DNA of 64,000 bases from the NCBI GenBank assembly GCA_016165875.1, contig JABBOT010000007.1, forward strand, positions 8,837,245 to 8,901,244. The letters run 5' to 3'. How positions within the stretch are numbered: the first letter of the stretch is position 1; the number at the start of each line of letters is the position of its first letter. The position numbers were made by a program, and so were the translations under genes. This DNA comes from Acanthopleura granulata. Its lineage: Eukaryota > Mollusca > Polyplacophora > Chitonida > Chitonidae. Under the pieces are notes generated by a model that ran no database searches, had not been told where the DNA came from, and saw nothing but the letters and a program-made list of their open reading frames with translations. Of the stretch, positions 24,013 through 35,312 are shown piece after piece.

Positions 24013-24225
24013 CTGTCATCACAAGCTCAATAAATGCAACAACTGCTATGAAGCTTAAACACCTAGTCAGCTGAGTACGTATGAAGCTTGACACACAGGA
24101 AGCCTATGTCTAGGATTACCTTCATATTACAACATCCTTGTAAACCATTTTCAGAAACAAAAATGCAATGACTATATAACATAGGTTACTCTAGAGGAAA
24201 ATGTATATTTTTCCCACATTAATAC

Positions 24226-24360
24226 CTCCTCCTCGGTGGTACCTGGGAAGGATGGGTGTAGGTTTTCCCCGGTTTTCCTCCCACCATGATGCTGGCCGTC
24301 GTTGTATAAGTGAAATATTCTTCAGCACGGCGTAAACAACCAATAAAAAAATAAATAAAT
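24226..24360 (+). repeat. SINE fragment (tRNA-derived family), plus
   Basis: 3' part only: 'ccccggttttcctcccacc', 'atgctggccgtcgt', 'gtgaaatattcttcagcac', 'ggcgtaaacaaccaat', then an A/T tail. It lies in the psi-2 intron. Confidence 0.75.
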
Positions 24361-24717
24361 GTATCATTATATATCGAAGATATTTCGATCGTTCAGGTGT
24401 GGCGCCATGAGTAGGGAGGTTCTGATACAGTTAGACATAGTCAGAAAGAATTAAACTTCATTTGATTTTGGTTTTACCACTTGTACTTCAGAATATTAGT
24501 CAAAAAAACTTGTGGACTTACAGAGCGCTATGCATAAACGGTATCTTCATCATTAAATTTTTATTGCACAGGTTTGTGTTGTACATCCTTTACTGTCACC
24601 ACATATACCTCCTTGAGTACCTGAGTTAAAACTTGTCTTTTTAATTTATTGATAAAATTTTTCTTGCATGTAAGTGGGAAAGTGCTGCTCTAATGAGTTA
24701 GTAGTTCTGGTGGAATT

Positions 24718-24895
24718 TATTTATTTATTTATTTATTGTTTTACTGCGCACTCGGCAAAATTTCTCTTTTACCACGCTGGCCCTGCGCAAACCCTCGAAA
24801 ATCCTCAGGCTACAGGCAGACCCTCTCACTCAAGAGAGTTGAAGGAGCCAGCGTGAATTCCCACCGATGGGTCTACACTGCTCTCGCGCGCTAAT
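24718..24895 (-). repeat. SINE insertion with 14-bp target duplication
   Basis: GTTCTGGTGGAATT is duplicated at 24704-24717 and 24896-24909. The insert starts with (TTTA)n and reads as a SINE on the minus strand, ending in a head-like 'ctctcgcgcgctaat'. The ORF at 24674-24856 is inside it. Confidence 0.8.
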
Positions 24896-25313
24896 GTTCT
24901 GGTGGAATTAAAAGTTTCGACTTTGTAAAGACTAATAATATAGTATGTAAAAAAAATTATAATGGGTAAAATTAGAACTTGGACAGTCTGATGCTTGGAA
25001 AATCTCTCACATAAGTGGTGAATCTTGTCAATAACTTTGTCAGCGACAGCGAAACCCGGGCCGCGCGAGTAGAGCTACCAATTATCTCGACACTGTAGTT
25101 GTCTGGTCTAACTAATTTTATTTTACAATTCATTTCATTTTTTATTCTGTCTAATTATATTTTACGATTCATTGCATTCAGACTCCAGATGATGTCATGT
25201 AAAAAACTAAAATACAGGACGGTGGAATTTACCTAAATACGTAACCATACATGAGGCTACAAACGTACCATGTGTATGTACGCATGTATCGGACTTATCT
25301 TAGTTGTACTTAC

Positions 25314-25418
25314 GCCTCGAACAAGTAGGACCATCCCAGCCAGTATTACATCTCCCAGAACACAGTCCTGTTTCTTCGTCACATTTACTTAAACAGCTCC
25401 CCCAGAGCTGACCACAAG
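25314..25418 (-). pseudogene. psi-2 exon: intact first EGF-like module
   Basis: Acceptor tttcag, 105 bp, donor C|gtaagt, phase 1-1. It encodes CGQLWGSCLSKCDEETGLC then SGRCNTGWDGPTCSR. Same length and phase as the first EGF exon of the intact gene (57193-57297). Confidence 0.82.
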
Positions 25419-28400
25419 CTGAAATTCGTATGTCAGGCCAAAGAATCAAATTCTAACACACAGGGAAACTGGTTAGCTTTCGAAAGTTTAATGTACAGTG
25501 CCAAGGTGGATTGTTTTTCATTGACGGCACAGATTCAGTTTTATTTCACAGACGTGGAAATCTTCATATATATGTAGAAAAATATTTAAAGACTTAATAA
25601 AACCATTACAGAAACAAGCTTATCTAAAGAAGCCTTTAGATAACCTAGAAATTAAAGAGATGTATCGAAATATTTTCATTATCAAGACTTCCAAAAAGTC
25701 CTTTTTATTGCAATGCATTGCAACATTTAACGCATAAACTGACGGTGATTTTTCACAGTGTCGCATCTTTTCTTTAAAAAATGATTTAAAATGAAAAAAT
25801 GCATGGTTCATTTGGTATTTTAAATCCTTAAATTTACTGCCTATGTATGCTGCAACGCATAATGGATGTGATGGATTCTTAGTGGCGTCAGACATGAGAC
25901 AGTCGTGGACCGTTTGTCAAACACACTGAAATCAAACTCAGACACCTGATTCTGAGCACGTGACTGCGCCACGAAATATGAGCACACAATCCTGAAGAAC
26001 ATTAGTTTGTGCGTTGTGTTATTAGCTGTGTAATATAACCTCCAAATATTACAGTGTTAATTAAAAGATTTGTCAGCTCTGTACGTGAGGTTTATCGAGT
26101 AAGCGATAAACTGTATATGTAGCTTTTTACGAAGTTAACGTTACCAGGTGTAGTGTGTGGTAGTACTTTTATGTGGACGCATTTTATGATTACATTTTTG
26201 TAATAATGCGCTAGTATAATAGTATAATATGTTATGGTAAGGTAAAGTTGGTGTGTATTTGATGTGAAAAACACAGTAAGTGATTTCATGCAAGTTTCGA
26301 TTGTACGCTGTAAAAATATTTCTCACTACACTGTAAGAAATGTGTTTACTTTCAAATGTTTATTCCAACTGTTCACTTTTTAAACACTTGCTCTTGTTTT
26401 GTGTTACGGTTACAATTTATCATTTGATCTACCGCTTGTATGTTGCCTGGTACATGTCGATAAAGGATGGCGCCGTTGTGAACCTCAGCACCTTGAGGTA
26501 ATTTTGTGAACATTTGTAATTCTGGTACATGACCGGTGTAGTCATATTATCAAGTGGCAATGAGCTACATTAAGGGGAATTATGAATATTGTGTTTTGTT
26601 TTGCAACATTAGTATTTGACGTTACAAGAGATGTTGTTGCAGTATTGCATTAGAAATGCCAATTGGTCATGATGTTTACCTTTAAACACTACTTTCATTA
26701 ACTTACGTGTGTTTAATGAATTGGTTACCAGTTTGACTGACATTTCGCAGCCTGAATGAACACAAAGTTGCATTGTAACGGTAATATCATATATATTGCA
26801 TTTAAATAGCATACATTGGATGTTATGTGCTGATGTGTATATCCATGGTCAAAGTACTTAACATGTAGTTTTCAGGTTAAGTTGTGATTTATACTTACCT
26901 AGGAACCTCATAATATCATTTGCATATGTGCAACTGTTAACTGAATATAATACTTGGATGTGTACAGTGACTGCCGTTGGTAGGATGATTGTGTTTACAA
27001 TAACGGTCATAGTCGTAGAAATTTCTGATTGTCATTACGGGGTATTTCCTCCCCTGCTGGGTATTTGCATCACACCAGAGATGGTTGATGTGTGATCATC
27101 AATAAAGCATTTGAACGGCAGTACCCTACACTTTGTCTCTATCCTTCGGGCCCAACCCGCCCTCATTACCCAAAAGCAGGCATAATAGGCGCGGTCGAAT
27201 CAACATGGAAAAATACGTTTAGTTCTACTACCTGTATAAGGCTATAGAGAGTTCGTCAAAGAGATTAACTGTCACAGATATCACACAACAGCCAGCTTGG
27301 TTACTACATGTTACCCCCGACTAACCAACATTTGTTCTCACTCCATAAACTCTTTGTATACAGAATTTCCATAGTATTTGGTTACTGTTCAAAAGGGAAG
27401 CTCGGTAAATACCTTATGAAGACAAATTGATTTCACCAGATCCACTAAAATATATAAAACTTTGAGAGGCACATTGTTAAAGGCCAAACCAAACTTGTAA
27501 CCAGTACATCAAATTATATAAGCTGGACGAATTTAAAAAATATTATCAGCCTTTGATACCAAGTATAACGGAGTTACTTCTCGCATGAAGCATCAATGGC
27601 TTTTACTGGCTTTAACGATAGTTGCCCCAATTAAAAGACAACCCTTAAATGAGAGACTTGTATGATGCGAGTTTCACTCACAGAAAAATTTCGAAAAATA
27701 AATGCTTTTTTGTCCAAGTACAACACCTATCAAATGTTATTTCAAGCATAAAGAGAAGCACCCTGTTGATCTGTATGCCATTATCTTCCATGCCTTTTCT
27801 GTTCAGATGTAAGGTCAGTTTACAGTAAAGAGATGACTGACGATGTACATATCCTGACATAATATCCCACACAGCAAGACAGAAGCACAGAAGATACAAA
27901 GTCTTCCTGAAGCTTAAGGAAGCTATGTCGTTAACAGTGTATGTTCGTCCCCTGTCGGGTTAACAACGTGAGTACAGGAAAGATGTGCTCTTGTACATGT
28001 ATAACCCAAGCGGTCACCAAAGCTTTTTCTCACAACTGCCACCATATGAAGTAAGGAAGCGATCATATGGGAGGACAGAGATCCACAAGTGGCCGGGTTT
28101 AACTGGTAACTGTCGTCGATATTCTATTTTGGGTCTTCATACGAAAGGAAATGTATGCTAAGAATCTACGGCCGTTTTACGCCTCTGCTTCAGTTAAGGC
28201 ACTGTTAGTCATCTCAACACCAGTTGTTATTCTCACCGCGAACATTCGTATTAACGTCAAGACCTGAATATTAAAAATGCGTAATACAAAACTCCTAAAA
28301 ATAAGCTTTTCAGCCTGTTTTCAGTATTATTATTTCTGAAGTACAGAAAGGTTTTCTTAGACTTTAGTGCACATCGACTATGCCTCAGCCAGGTGTCCAC

Positions 28401-28740
28401 AATGAGGTCATCCTTGAAATAGCCAAGAAGTTACGTCACCATGGGGACACAATTACACCGCGTATTAACGGACAAATACCCCCTTCTATTAATAATGCAG
28501 CGGCCCGCCAACAGATTTAGCACATCTTTTCAAAACTACCTTATTATGAGAAAATCAACTCACCGTTCATAGCTACGTTTTGACGAAGTGAAAATACCCA
28601 GTAAGCGTATTACGAAATTTGGCCCCTGTTATGTGCTAAGAAGATGTAGAAATCTCCACAGGACTTGTTATATACCTGGGGGCCACGTAATCCCTCATGG
28701 CAAAGACAGTTATTAATAGGTATTTTTTATGCCATGATAA
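25419..28740. other. Intergenic; no gene recognised
   Basis: AT-rich. Short minus-strand ORFs at 25620-25895, 26092-26326, 26609-26812 and 27678-27899 have no motifs, no splice-site context and no relation to the family. I looked for a signal-peptide exon for psi-2 here and did not find one. Confidence 0.45.
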
Positions 28741-28754
28741 GGACCAAATAATAC

Positions 28755-29292
28755 ACCAGGGAATGTACACATGTATAGTGGATAGCAGTGGGGCGTTTGT
28801 TTGTTGTTGTTGTTGTTGTTATGATTTGGGAGGACAAGGCATGTGCACATGTATAGTAGAGTGGATAGCAGTGGGGCGTTTGTTTGTTATTGTTGTTATG
28901 ATTTGGGAGGACAAGGTATGTGCACATGTATAGTGGATAGCAGTGGAGCATTTGTTTGTTGTTGTTGTTATGATTTGGAAGGACAAGGTATGTGCACATG
29001 TATAGTGGATAGCAGTGGAGCGTTTGTTTGTTGTTGTTGTTATGATTTGGGAGGAAAAGGTATGTGCACATGTAGAGTGGATAGCAGTGGAGCGTTTGTT
29101 TGTTGTTGTTGTTATGATTTGGGAGGACAAGGTATGTGCACATGTATAATGGATAGCAGTGGAGCGTTTGTTTGTTGTTGTTGTTGGTATGATTTGGGCG
29201 GACAAGGTATGTGCACATGTAGAGTGGATAGCAGTGGAGTGTTTGTTTGTTGTTGTTGCTATGATTTGAGAGGAAAAGGTATGTGCACATGT
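28755..29292. repeat. 72-bp minisatellite
   Basis: About 7 copies with period 72 (starts of 'gtatgtgcac' at 28916, 28988, 29060, 29132, 29207, 29279; two longer periods of 75 and 77). The unit has a (GTT)n core, 'atgatttgggaggacaagg' and 'gtggatagcagtgg'. Because 72 is a multiple of 3, several frames stay open through the array on both strands (28727-29380 and 28819-29205 minus, 28843-29445 plus). I do not call these genes. Confidence 0.9.
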
Positions 29293-29395
29293 ATAGTGGG
29301 GAGCACATTTGTAGTGGAGAGGACATGTATAGTTGAGAGCACATGTATAGTTGAGAGCATATGTATAGTGGAGGGCACATGTATAGTGGATAGAA
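29293..29395. repeat. ~18-bp tandem repeat adjoining the 72-bp array
   Basis: About five copies of 'acatgtatagtggagagc' with small changes, derived from the end of the 72-bp unit. Confidence 0.75.
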
Positions 29396-31725
29396 CTATA
29401 CCTATGACACTTAAGTGCATTCTAGCCTTAAAAGCAGAATTTTGAAACACTGAGCAATGGGAAGTTACAAAAACTGGTCATACCATCCACGATGACATTC
29501 TGCATCATATGCGTAATGTTTCCATGTACAAAAATATATATTCAAGTTAACCTTGCGGGAGGAAAGCCCGACATGATGACACCGTGTACATGTGCCAAAG
29601 TCTTGGGGAGCGAAATATTATACAACCTGTATGAGAGAACGTCTTGGTATCGAGTCATATGTTGTTATCTCACACTGATCTATTCAAATAAAACACATTA
29701 ACTAAGCCAATGCAAAAGCCAACCTTCAAGCTAAACGAAGACACATTTTTATTTTCCAGAGGCGGTGTTGAAATAGCAGTTTCTTACATGCGAAAACAGC
29801 AGCGTAATACGGTGACAACATTTCGACCCATTGTCATAGTACATTTAGAATACAGAAAAAAATCACACAGAAATGGACAGACAAGTCAACATGTGATGTG
29901 TAATGCTCATTATGCACTAAAGTAAAACAGTTCCCTCAGGTAACCAAAGATATTTGCCCAGCGTCCATGATGGTAAAAGTTTCAAGGCAGTGGCACACTA
30001 TACTGTACACCGCACACTAATGTCATTGGATTGTGCCTCTCTTCGGGAAAATATTGTAGAATTATTGCAATTTCTACACAAAGCACATATGTCACATATG
30101 TAAATGTCGATGTAGTGCAGCAACATGGGTGTACAAGCTGTGCTTAAACATTCATTGAAAGAACACCCACACTGCTGGTGTTACTATAGTCTTTTTCATT
30201 TAACTTTGTCGCCTATATTCATACTCACAAGAGTATGACTTTAGACTTCAATGTTAGGAAAAGTTATTATAGAAAACAATGTAGTCCATTCCTAGAGATT
30301 GTAGTTAGTGTAGGCTTTGACATTGTTCGGAGTTTGTCCTAATCGCATGGTTTGCTGTTATTGTAAACTTTATACTCCACGCCCCTTGTCCAGCATGTCA
30401 ATGTTCATGTGAATAGTTATGACACTGGGGCAATAAGATCTGTGTGTCGAAAACAAACTGATGGAGGTTAACTTTATGCATCAGAAAAAGTTCTTTTACC
30501 TGTGTTTTCCCTGTAATAGTGTGGACTCCACGTACTTCAATTTGTAGAGCTTGAGGTGTTACTGATCAATAACTAAAGCCAATTTTGGTAGTGCATATAA
30601 GCGATTTTTACAGGGGGCTGAATATAGGAAACAATATAAAGAAAAAACACCACAGTTAGGAGCTTCTGCATATTCACACATGACTTTTCTTGAGAAGAAA
30701 CCAAGTCATGAACAACACATACAGTAATAAACAACAATGGAGGAAAAAGAATATGAGTCTGCAATTTATAGTAGCGAATGATATTAATTAGGTATCATTA
30801 TAAAAATACCCTGGCGGAAATCACAAGATGTGCATGGATAAGGAGCAGTACGCCACGCTAAATCAGAACTGATTGATACAGTTTATCACGGGAATGGTCG
30901 ATCATATATTTTTTGTGGTATTTCGGTTGTAAGCGATGCTTTCTGGTAAAATATTGCAGTCAATTGACGGAAAGTGAGTAGAAGTTTTAGATAAAGTTTG
31001 GTGCAGCCTGTACATGACATAAAAATTCGCTTGACCAGCTAAGGCGGTGTAATGGCCAGATGATTTGACGCGTAAGCGGTAGATCCGCGATTCAATCACG
31101 AATCGAACCATACCAACAAGACTTCAACATCAGTAATCTTGGCACTAACTCAGTTGGCTCTCATCATAACAGCAATAGGGTAAGCACAATATAATGTGAT
31201 TGGGCAGGGCGTGGTGTCTGTGGCCTTTGGTACAGCGTTCCCATTAGACAGCTTATTATATATGTGAAGTCAGCATTGGGATTTGCCTTCTACAAGGAGA
31301 CGATATAACCTAAACGTTATTTTCTGTAACTCCTCGATATAGCGTTCTCCCTCGGTGCGAAGGGAGTACACAAATGTGCAAGTTACTCGCGATATGGCAC
31401 AGCGGCATACTTACCCTATGTTTGTGAACGTAATTACTTTAAAGCAGCACTACCAATAACACAAATGGCTCGCCGGGAGAGATTATTATATCACCTTGAG
31501 CAGAATAGGATCAACTGTGTGCGACGTGGAAGTTACATTTATACCTATATTGTGTTGGATGAAGCCAGTCTGTTAATAATAAACGGATTAATAGTTGTTG
31601 TCGCCACTCTGCGTTTGCAGTTCCAGCTATATTCCAAAGGCGCGTGGCAGCTGAATACATGTATACACAAATCACACATAGTATTCTAGGGTGCCACCAC
31701 AGTGAGAACTGGACTGACATGACGT
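29396..31725. other. Downstream of the phosphatase gene; no gene recognised
   Basis: Should include the 3' UTR of the minus-strand gene that stops at 31726. I find no AATAAA (TTTATT on the plus strand) within about 640 nt after the stop; variants such as AATATA occur. No other motif-bearing ORF was found. Confidence 0.4.
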
Positions 31726-34700
31726 TTACACAAAGTTAGCATATGTGTGGGCTGTCTCCAGATACCCCTTAGCCACCTGGTGCAGGAAGTGGAACTGATC
31801 CTGTAAAGAAAATATTAGGAAGGTATTATTAACAGTGGTACTTCTACGAGTCAGAGTAGCTGCCATCAACGAAATGTGAGATTAACTGAAATCTTGGCAT
31901 GGTTTCAGGAAGGTTACTTGTGTAGACTGCTAAAGGTTTTGACTTAAGTCTTACATGTAATGTGTGTTAAATTCTACCTTCTAGTTGAGCTCTCCCGTTG
32001 TCAGCATAATTATGTGTATAATTTACCAGGTCTGTGATGACTTCCGGTCTGTTGATCCTCATCAGTTTCACTGTGTTAACGATGTTCACTTCCTGATCCA
32101 TCACCAGTCTCTCTATCACCGAGGTGGCCGCACAGTACAGACCGCACTTCGTCACGCCGTCTCTGAACATCACAAATATCGTACATCTCTATGATATCAC
32201 TGGCTTTTGCAATGTACGTGTTTGCGGTTTAGGGACTACCTTACTTGTACAGATGTGGAGCATATAACCCATTCTCTTTTGATTAGCGTGAGTGTATAAC
32301 AGTTAGCCAGAACGCATATTGGCCATGTCTGAAAGGATGACATGCTGGCCAACAACTATTGTCAGGCATATTCTTTATTCTACAGCACATCCCTTAATCC
32401 ACCTAAGACACTATTTTCACCCGCATAAGTTGGCACTGCAAACAAGCAAACACATACTACGACTGACATTTGCAACTTACCTACAATGTACTAGAACAGG
32501 TTCATTGCCTGTTTTCTGTTGCCACTTGGTCACATCTTCTATGACGGCTAAAAGCAGGGGTATCGAGGAGGGGGTCGGCACGCCCGGCCAAAACTTACAC
32601 CGGAACTGCTTGATAGGGTGCGTTGCTTTCTGAAGTTAAACCAAAAAAGGGTGATCATGGTTACTCCTTTCAAGATTTATGAACGATTACGACGCATTCT
32701 ATGAACACTACGAATAAAAACCAAACGTATTTATATACGTTTAAATTAACATTTCGCGTTCAATGTTTGAAAACATTTGAATAGATAGAGCAAACTGTTT
32801 AAAACGACGTAAATATTTTTAAAGAGGAAAATACATCACGGCAGTCGTATAGAAATTTTAAATAACCACTTGCCAGATATATTCTTTATCATCTTTAGGT
32901 TCAGCAATTAACCTCTGCGATATTAATATGAATGAATGAATGAATGCTTATTGTTTAACGCCCTACTCAAGAATATTTCACTTATACGAAGGCGGTGTCT
33001 CCTTGGTGCAGGGCGGATTTCCACGGTATCTTTTATCTGGTGCTGTCTCACCGCGACGACTTACCGAAGGTACCCAACAAGCCCCCTCACCCAGTCACAT
33101 TATACTGACATCGGGCCGACCAGTCCACTCTCTATCCTCTTATTGCTGAGCGCCTAGCGAGGAAGCAGGATGTACCATTTTTTTTTTAAGTCTTTGGTAT
33201 GACCAGACCCAGGTTTGAACCCAGATCTCCCCGCCGGAAAGCGGACGGTTTACCAACTGTGCGATATTAATATGAAGACAGAATGAAGTCTCTTGACCTA
33301 GTCTGTATGCCACGTTGTTTCTAACGTATCGAGGTCAGTAGTTCATGAATTTCTGACTTATCATAAGCTGTCTACCTAATGAAAACACGTAAACAGCAGA
33401 TATCAATTATATTTAAACGGAAGAGGTGCAAGAAGTCAGACTTGCTTAGGGTCAGATGTCATAATATTGCATTTAACCCTCACCGTGTCCTTGTGAGACA
33501 AATGGTACGTCCACACGGAAAATCCTTTGCACTCTTGTTTTTCCTTGACCTTCACCACAAACGGGTCAAACTGCGAGCCTTCCGTTGGCCAGTATATTCC
33601 TACGTCCTAGCGAAAACATAATACTTAAAATGTCGGATAAGCTCAGTGGGCTTATTAATGGCTACATATGTGTAGTTTTCTTTTACCACCTTTAAACAGA
33701 AAATAACACCAGTTAGCATTCACTTCACGGTTTAATACCTTTGTGTATAAAAACAATTAAACGATATGTTCAGCTTTAACTTTTCTAATATAATATCCAT
33801 TCCCTCCCTCCCACTCCATACAAATGTACGTGTACGTCGTCATCTCTGTCCTATGATAAAACTTCCGGTAAAATTACCCGTAAAAGACCTGCCACGTGTT
33901 TTGACTGTCAAATAACAGTCATTGTAAAACAACTGTCACAATGGCTGTGTAATGTGTCCTTTTATACCAATTCCACGACTAAATATAATGATATGTAAGT
34001 TTTCCTGTCTGCCTGGTCGTTCCCAGAAGGCAAAGAGAAGAACAATGAAGTCAAAAGATATTCATTGCCTACTGCAGCATTTGGTGGCGTTAGACTCGCC
34101 CAACAGATAGAGTAATTTACATCGTGCTTGCACTGTTAAAGTGTTTTTACCCATTAATGAAGAAGGTCATTTTTAACCAACATCCTCTGGTAAGAGCTGT
34201 CAAGGACAGATTAATTTAAAAAAACTCGTTTTTCTTCGGGGCGAGTTCCTTTGGGAGGACTTCAACCCCATAAAATTATACACACCTATGAACAGTAATA
34301 AGAAAAACCTTTTCCATCTGTAGTGAGTATTTAACCGATCAAAAAGATTATTTGAATAATTGGTTGTTTTAATTAGGATAACATTACCAGATAATTGGGA
34401 TGAAAATAATTATGGAACAATTTCACGAATTGTTTGCGGCATTAACGTGTACAAGACTGACCGTGTCATGTGGCTTTTCCACGTCAATCATGACGATAAC
34501 ACTCAAGCCGTGGTCATAAACCAAGCGCCAGAAGTCCAAGACGGTGCTGGGTAGAGGAGTTTGGGTGATGACGAAACCTCTTTTGGATTTGAATCCCTGC
34601 AACACATACATCAAATGCTGTTGTTCGTAGCAAAAGTGAAACTTGCTTTGAGCATACAGAGATGGACAGAATAAAATATATGAATCGTGACAATGCGATT

Positions 34701-35312
34701 GTCAGACATGGTGGTGTAGATGTCCGTAAAACTTCTAGGAGACTTTCTGGTTTATAGGTGGCATTAGTTAACTGAATTACTTACTGGCAGGTACACGGCA
34801 TTGATGTAGTTGTTTCCGTCGGGTACCGGGGTGGATAGGTACGGCCTGCAGGTGTCCGCTGTCAACAAACGTGCTTGGTAAATCAACTGTTAATCTGGGA
34901 TTCTTGCAAAGTCATGTTATACGCCGTGTTTGAAAAAACAGAAACACCCTACTGGGACACTCATGTTTAAAAAGCCAAAAAGGGTTCGCTTGTTGTTCTC
35001 GAAAACAGCTCAGTTCTTATGTTATAGAAATAAATCTCGCTGGGTTATTTATAACTGATAACATCGTGGCGCTTTCGATTTTTTTTCACTATTTTACAAC
35101 ATCACGGAAATGAAAAATGCATGCGTTTTAAACTTCACGTGCGATGCTTTATAGCTGTAGGTACAACTTCGGCCTGGTGTTGTCTTTTCTTACTTTCACA
35201 TACATCACATACCTGCCACGATTCTGTTTGATCTGTTTTTGCTGACGTTGTCGGGATGACGTGCCGCGGTGAGAAGGGCTTTATCCACGGGGATAGTCAG
35301 TCGCTGGAGGGA
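31726..35312 (-). CDS. Exons 19-25: PTP domain D2 (predicted inactive) and C-terminal YANF
   Basis: The PTP fold is recognisable: [85 protein letters not shown]. The general-acid Asp of WPD is Gly929 and the catalytic Arg is Lys968, though the Cys (C962) is kept. Such D2 domains usually regulate or scaffold. The last exon (31800-31726) ends [15 protein letters not shown]...THTYANFV. YANF is the Grb2 SH2-binding motif also found at the C-terminus of vertebrate PTPRA and PTPRE. Confidence 0.89.

Larger units (their letters stand above)
15535..25418 (-). pseudogene. psi-2: decayed FTP/EGF single-pass receptor with tyrosine tail
   Basis: Minus-strand exons in order: EGF-like 25418-25314 (intact), FTP-1 24012-23846 (67-bp deletion), FTP-2 21169-20956 (1-bp insertion), EGF about 19850-19711 (internal deletion, donor GT to AT), EGF 18759-18613 (intact), EGF 17725-17578 (1-bp insertion), EGF about 16570-16420 (in-frame TGA, donor lost), membrane exon 15980-15890 (open, donor gtaact), and tail 15694-15535 (open to its own stop). 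The membrane and tail exons join in phase: ...ILVAVV then RKNQR. The tail carries NTYEAILQY. No phosphatase exons follow. No signal-peptide exon was found upstream. The many lesions argue that it is dead, although the last two exons and two EGF exons remain open. It mirrors psi-1. Confidence 0.82.

Noticed and set aside
25620..25895. 91-codon minus-strand ORF as a signal-peptide or first exon for psi-2
   Set aside because: No hydrophobic signal and no donor in the right phase before the EGF exon at 25418.
28727..29445. Three long overlapping ORFs (217, 200 and 128 codons)
   Set aside because: They exist only because a 72-bp tandem unit lacks stops in those frames; no splice sites or domains.
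31020..31110. tRNA gene candidate
   Set aside because: 'gattcaatcacgaatcg' resembles a B box and 'accagctaaggcgg' an A box, but I could not fold acceptor and anticodon arms. At best an eroded SINE head.
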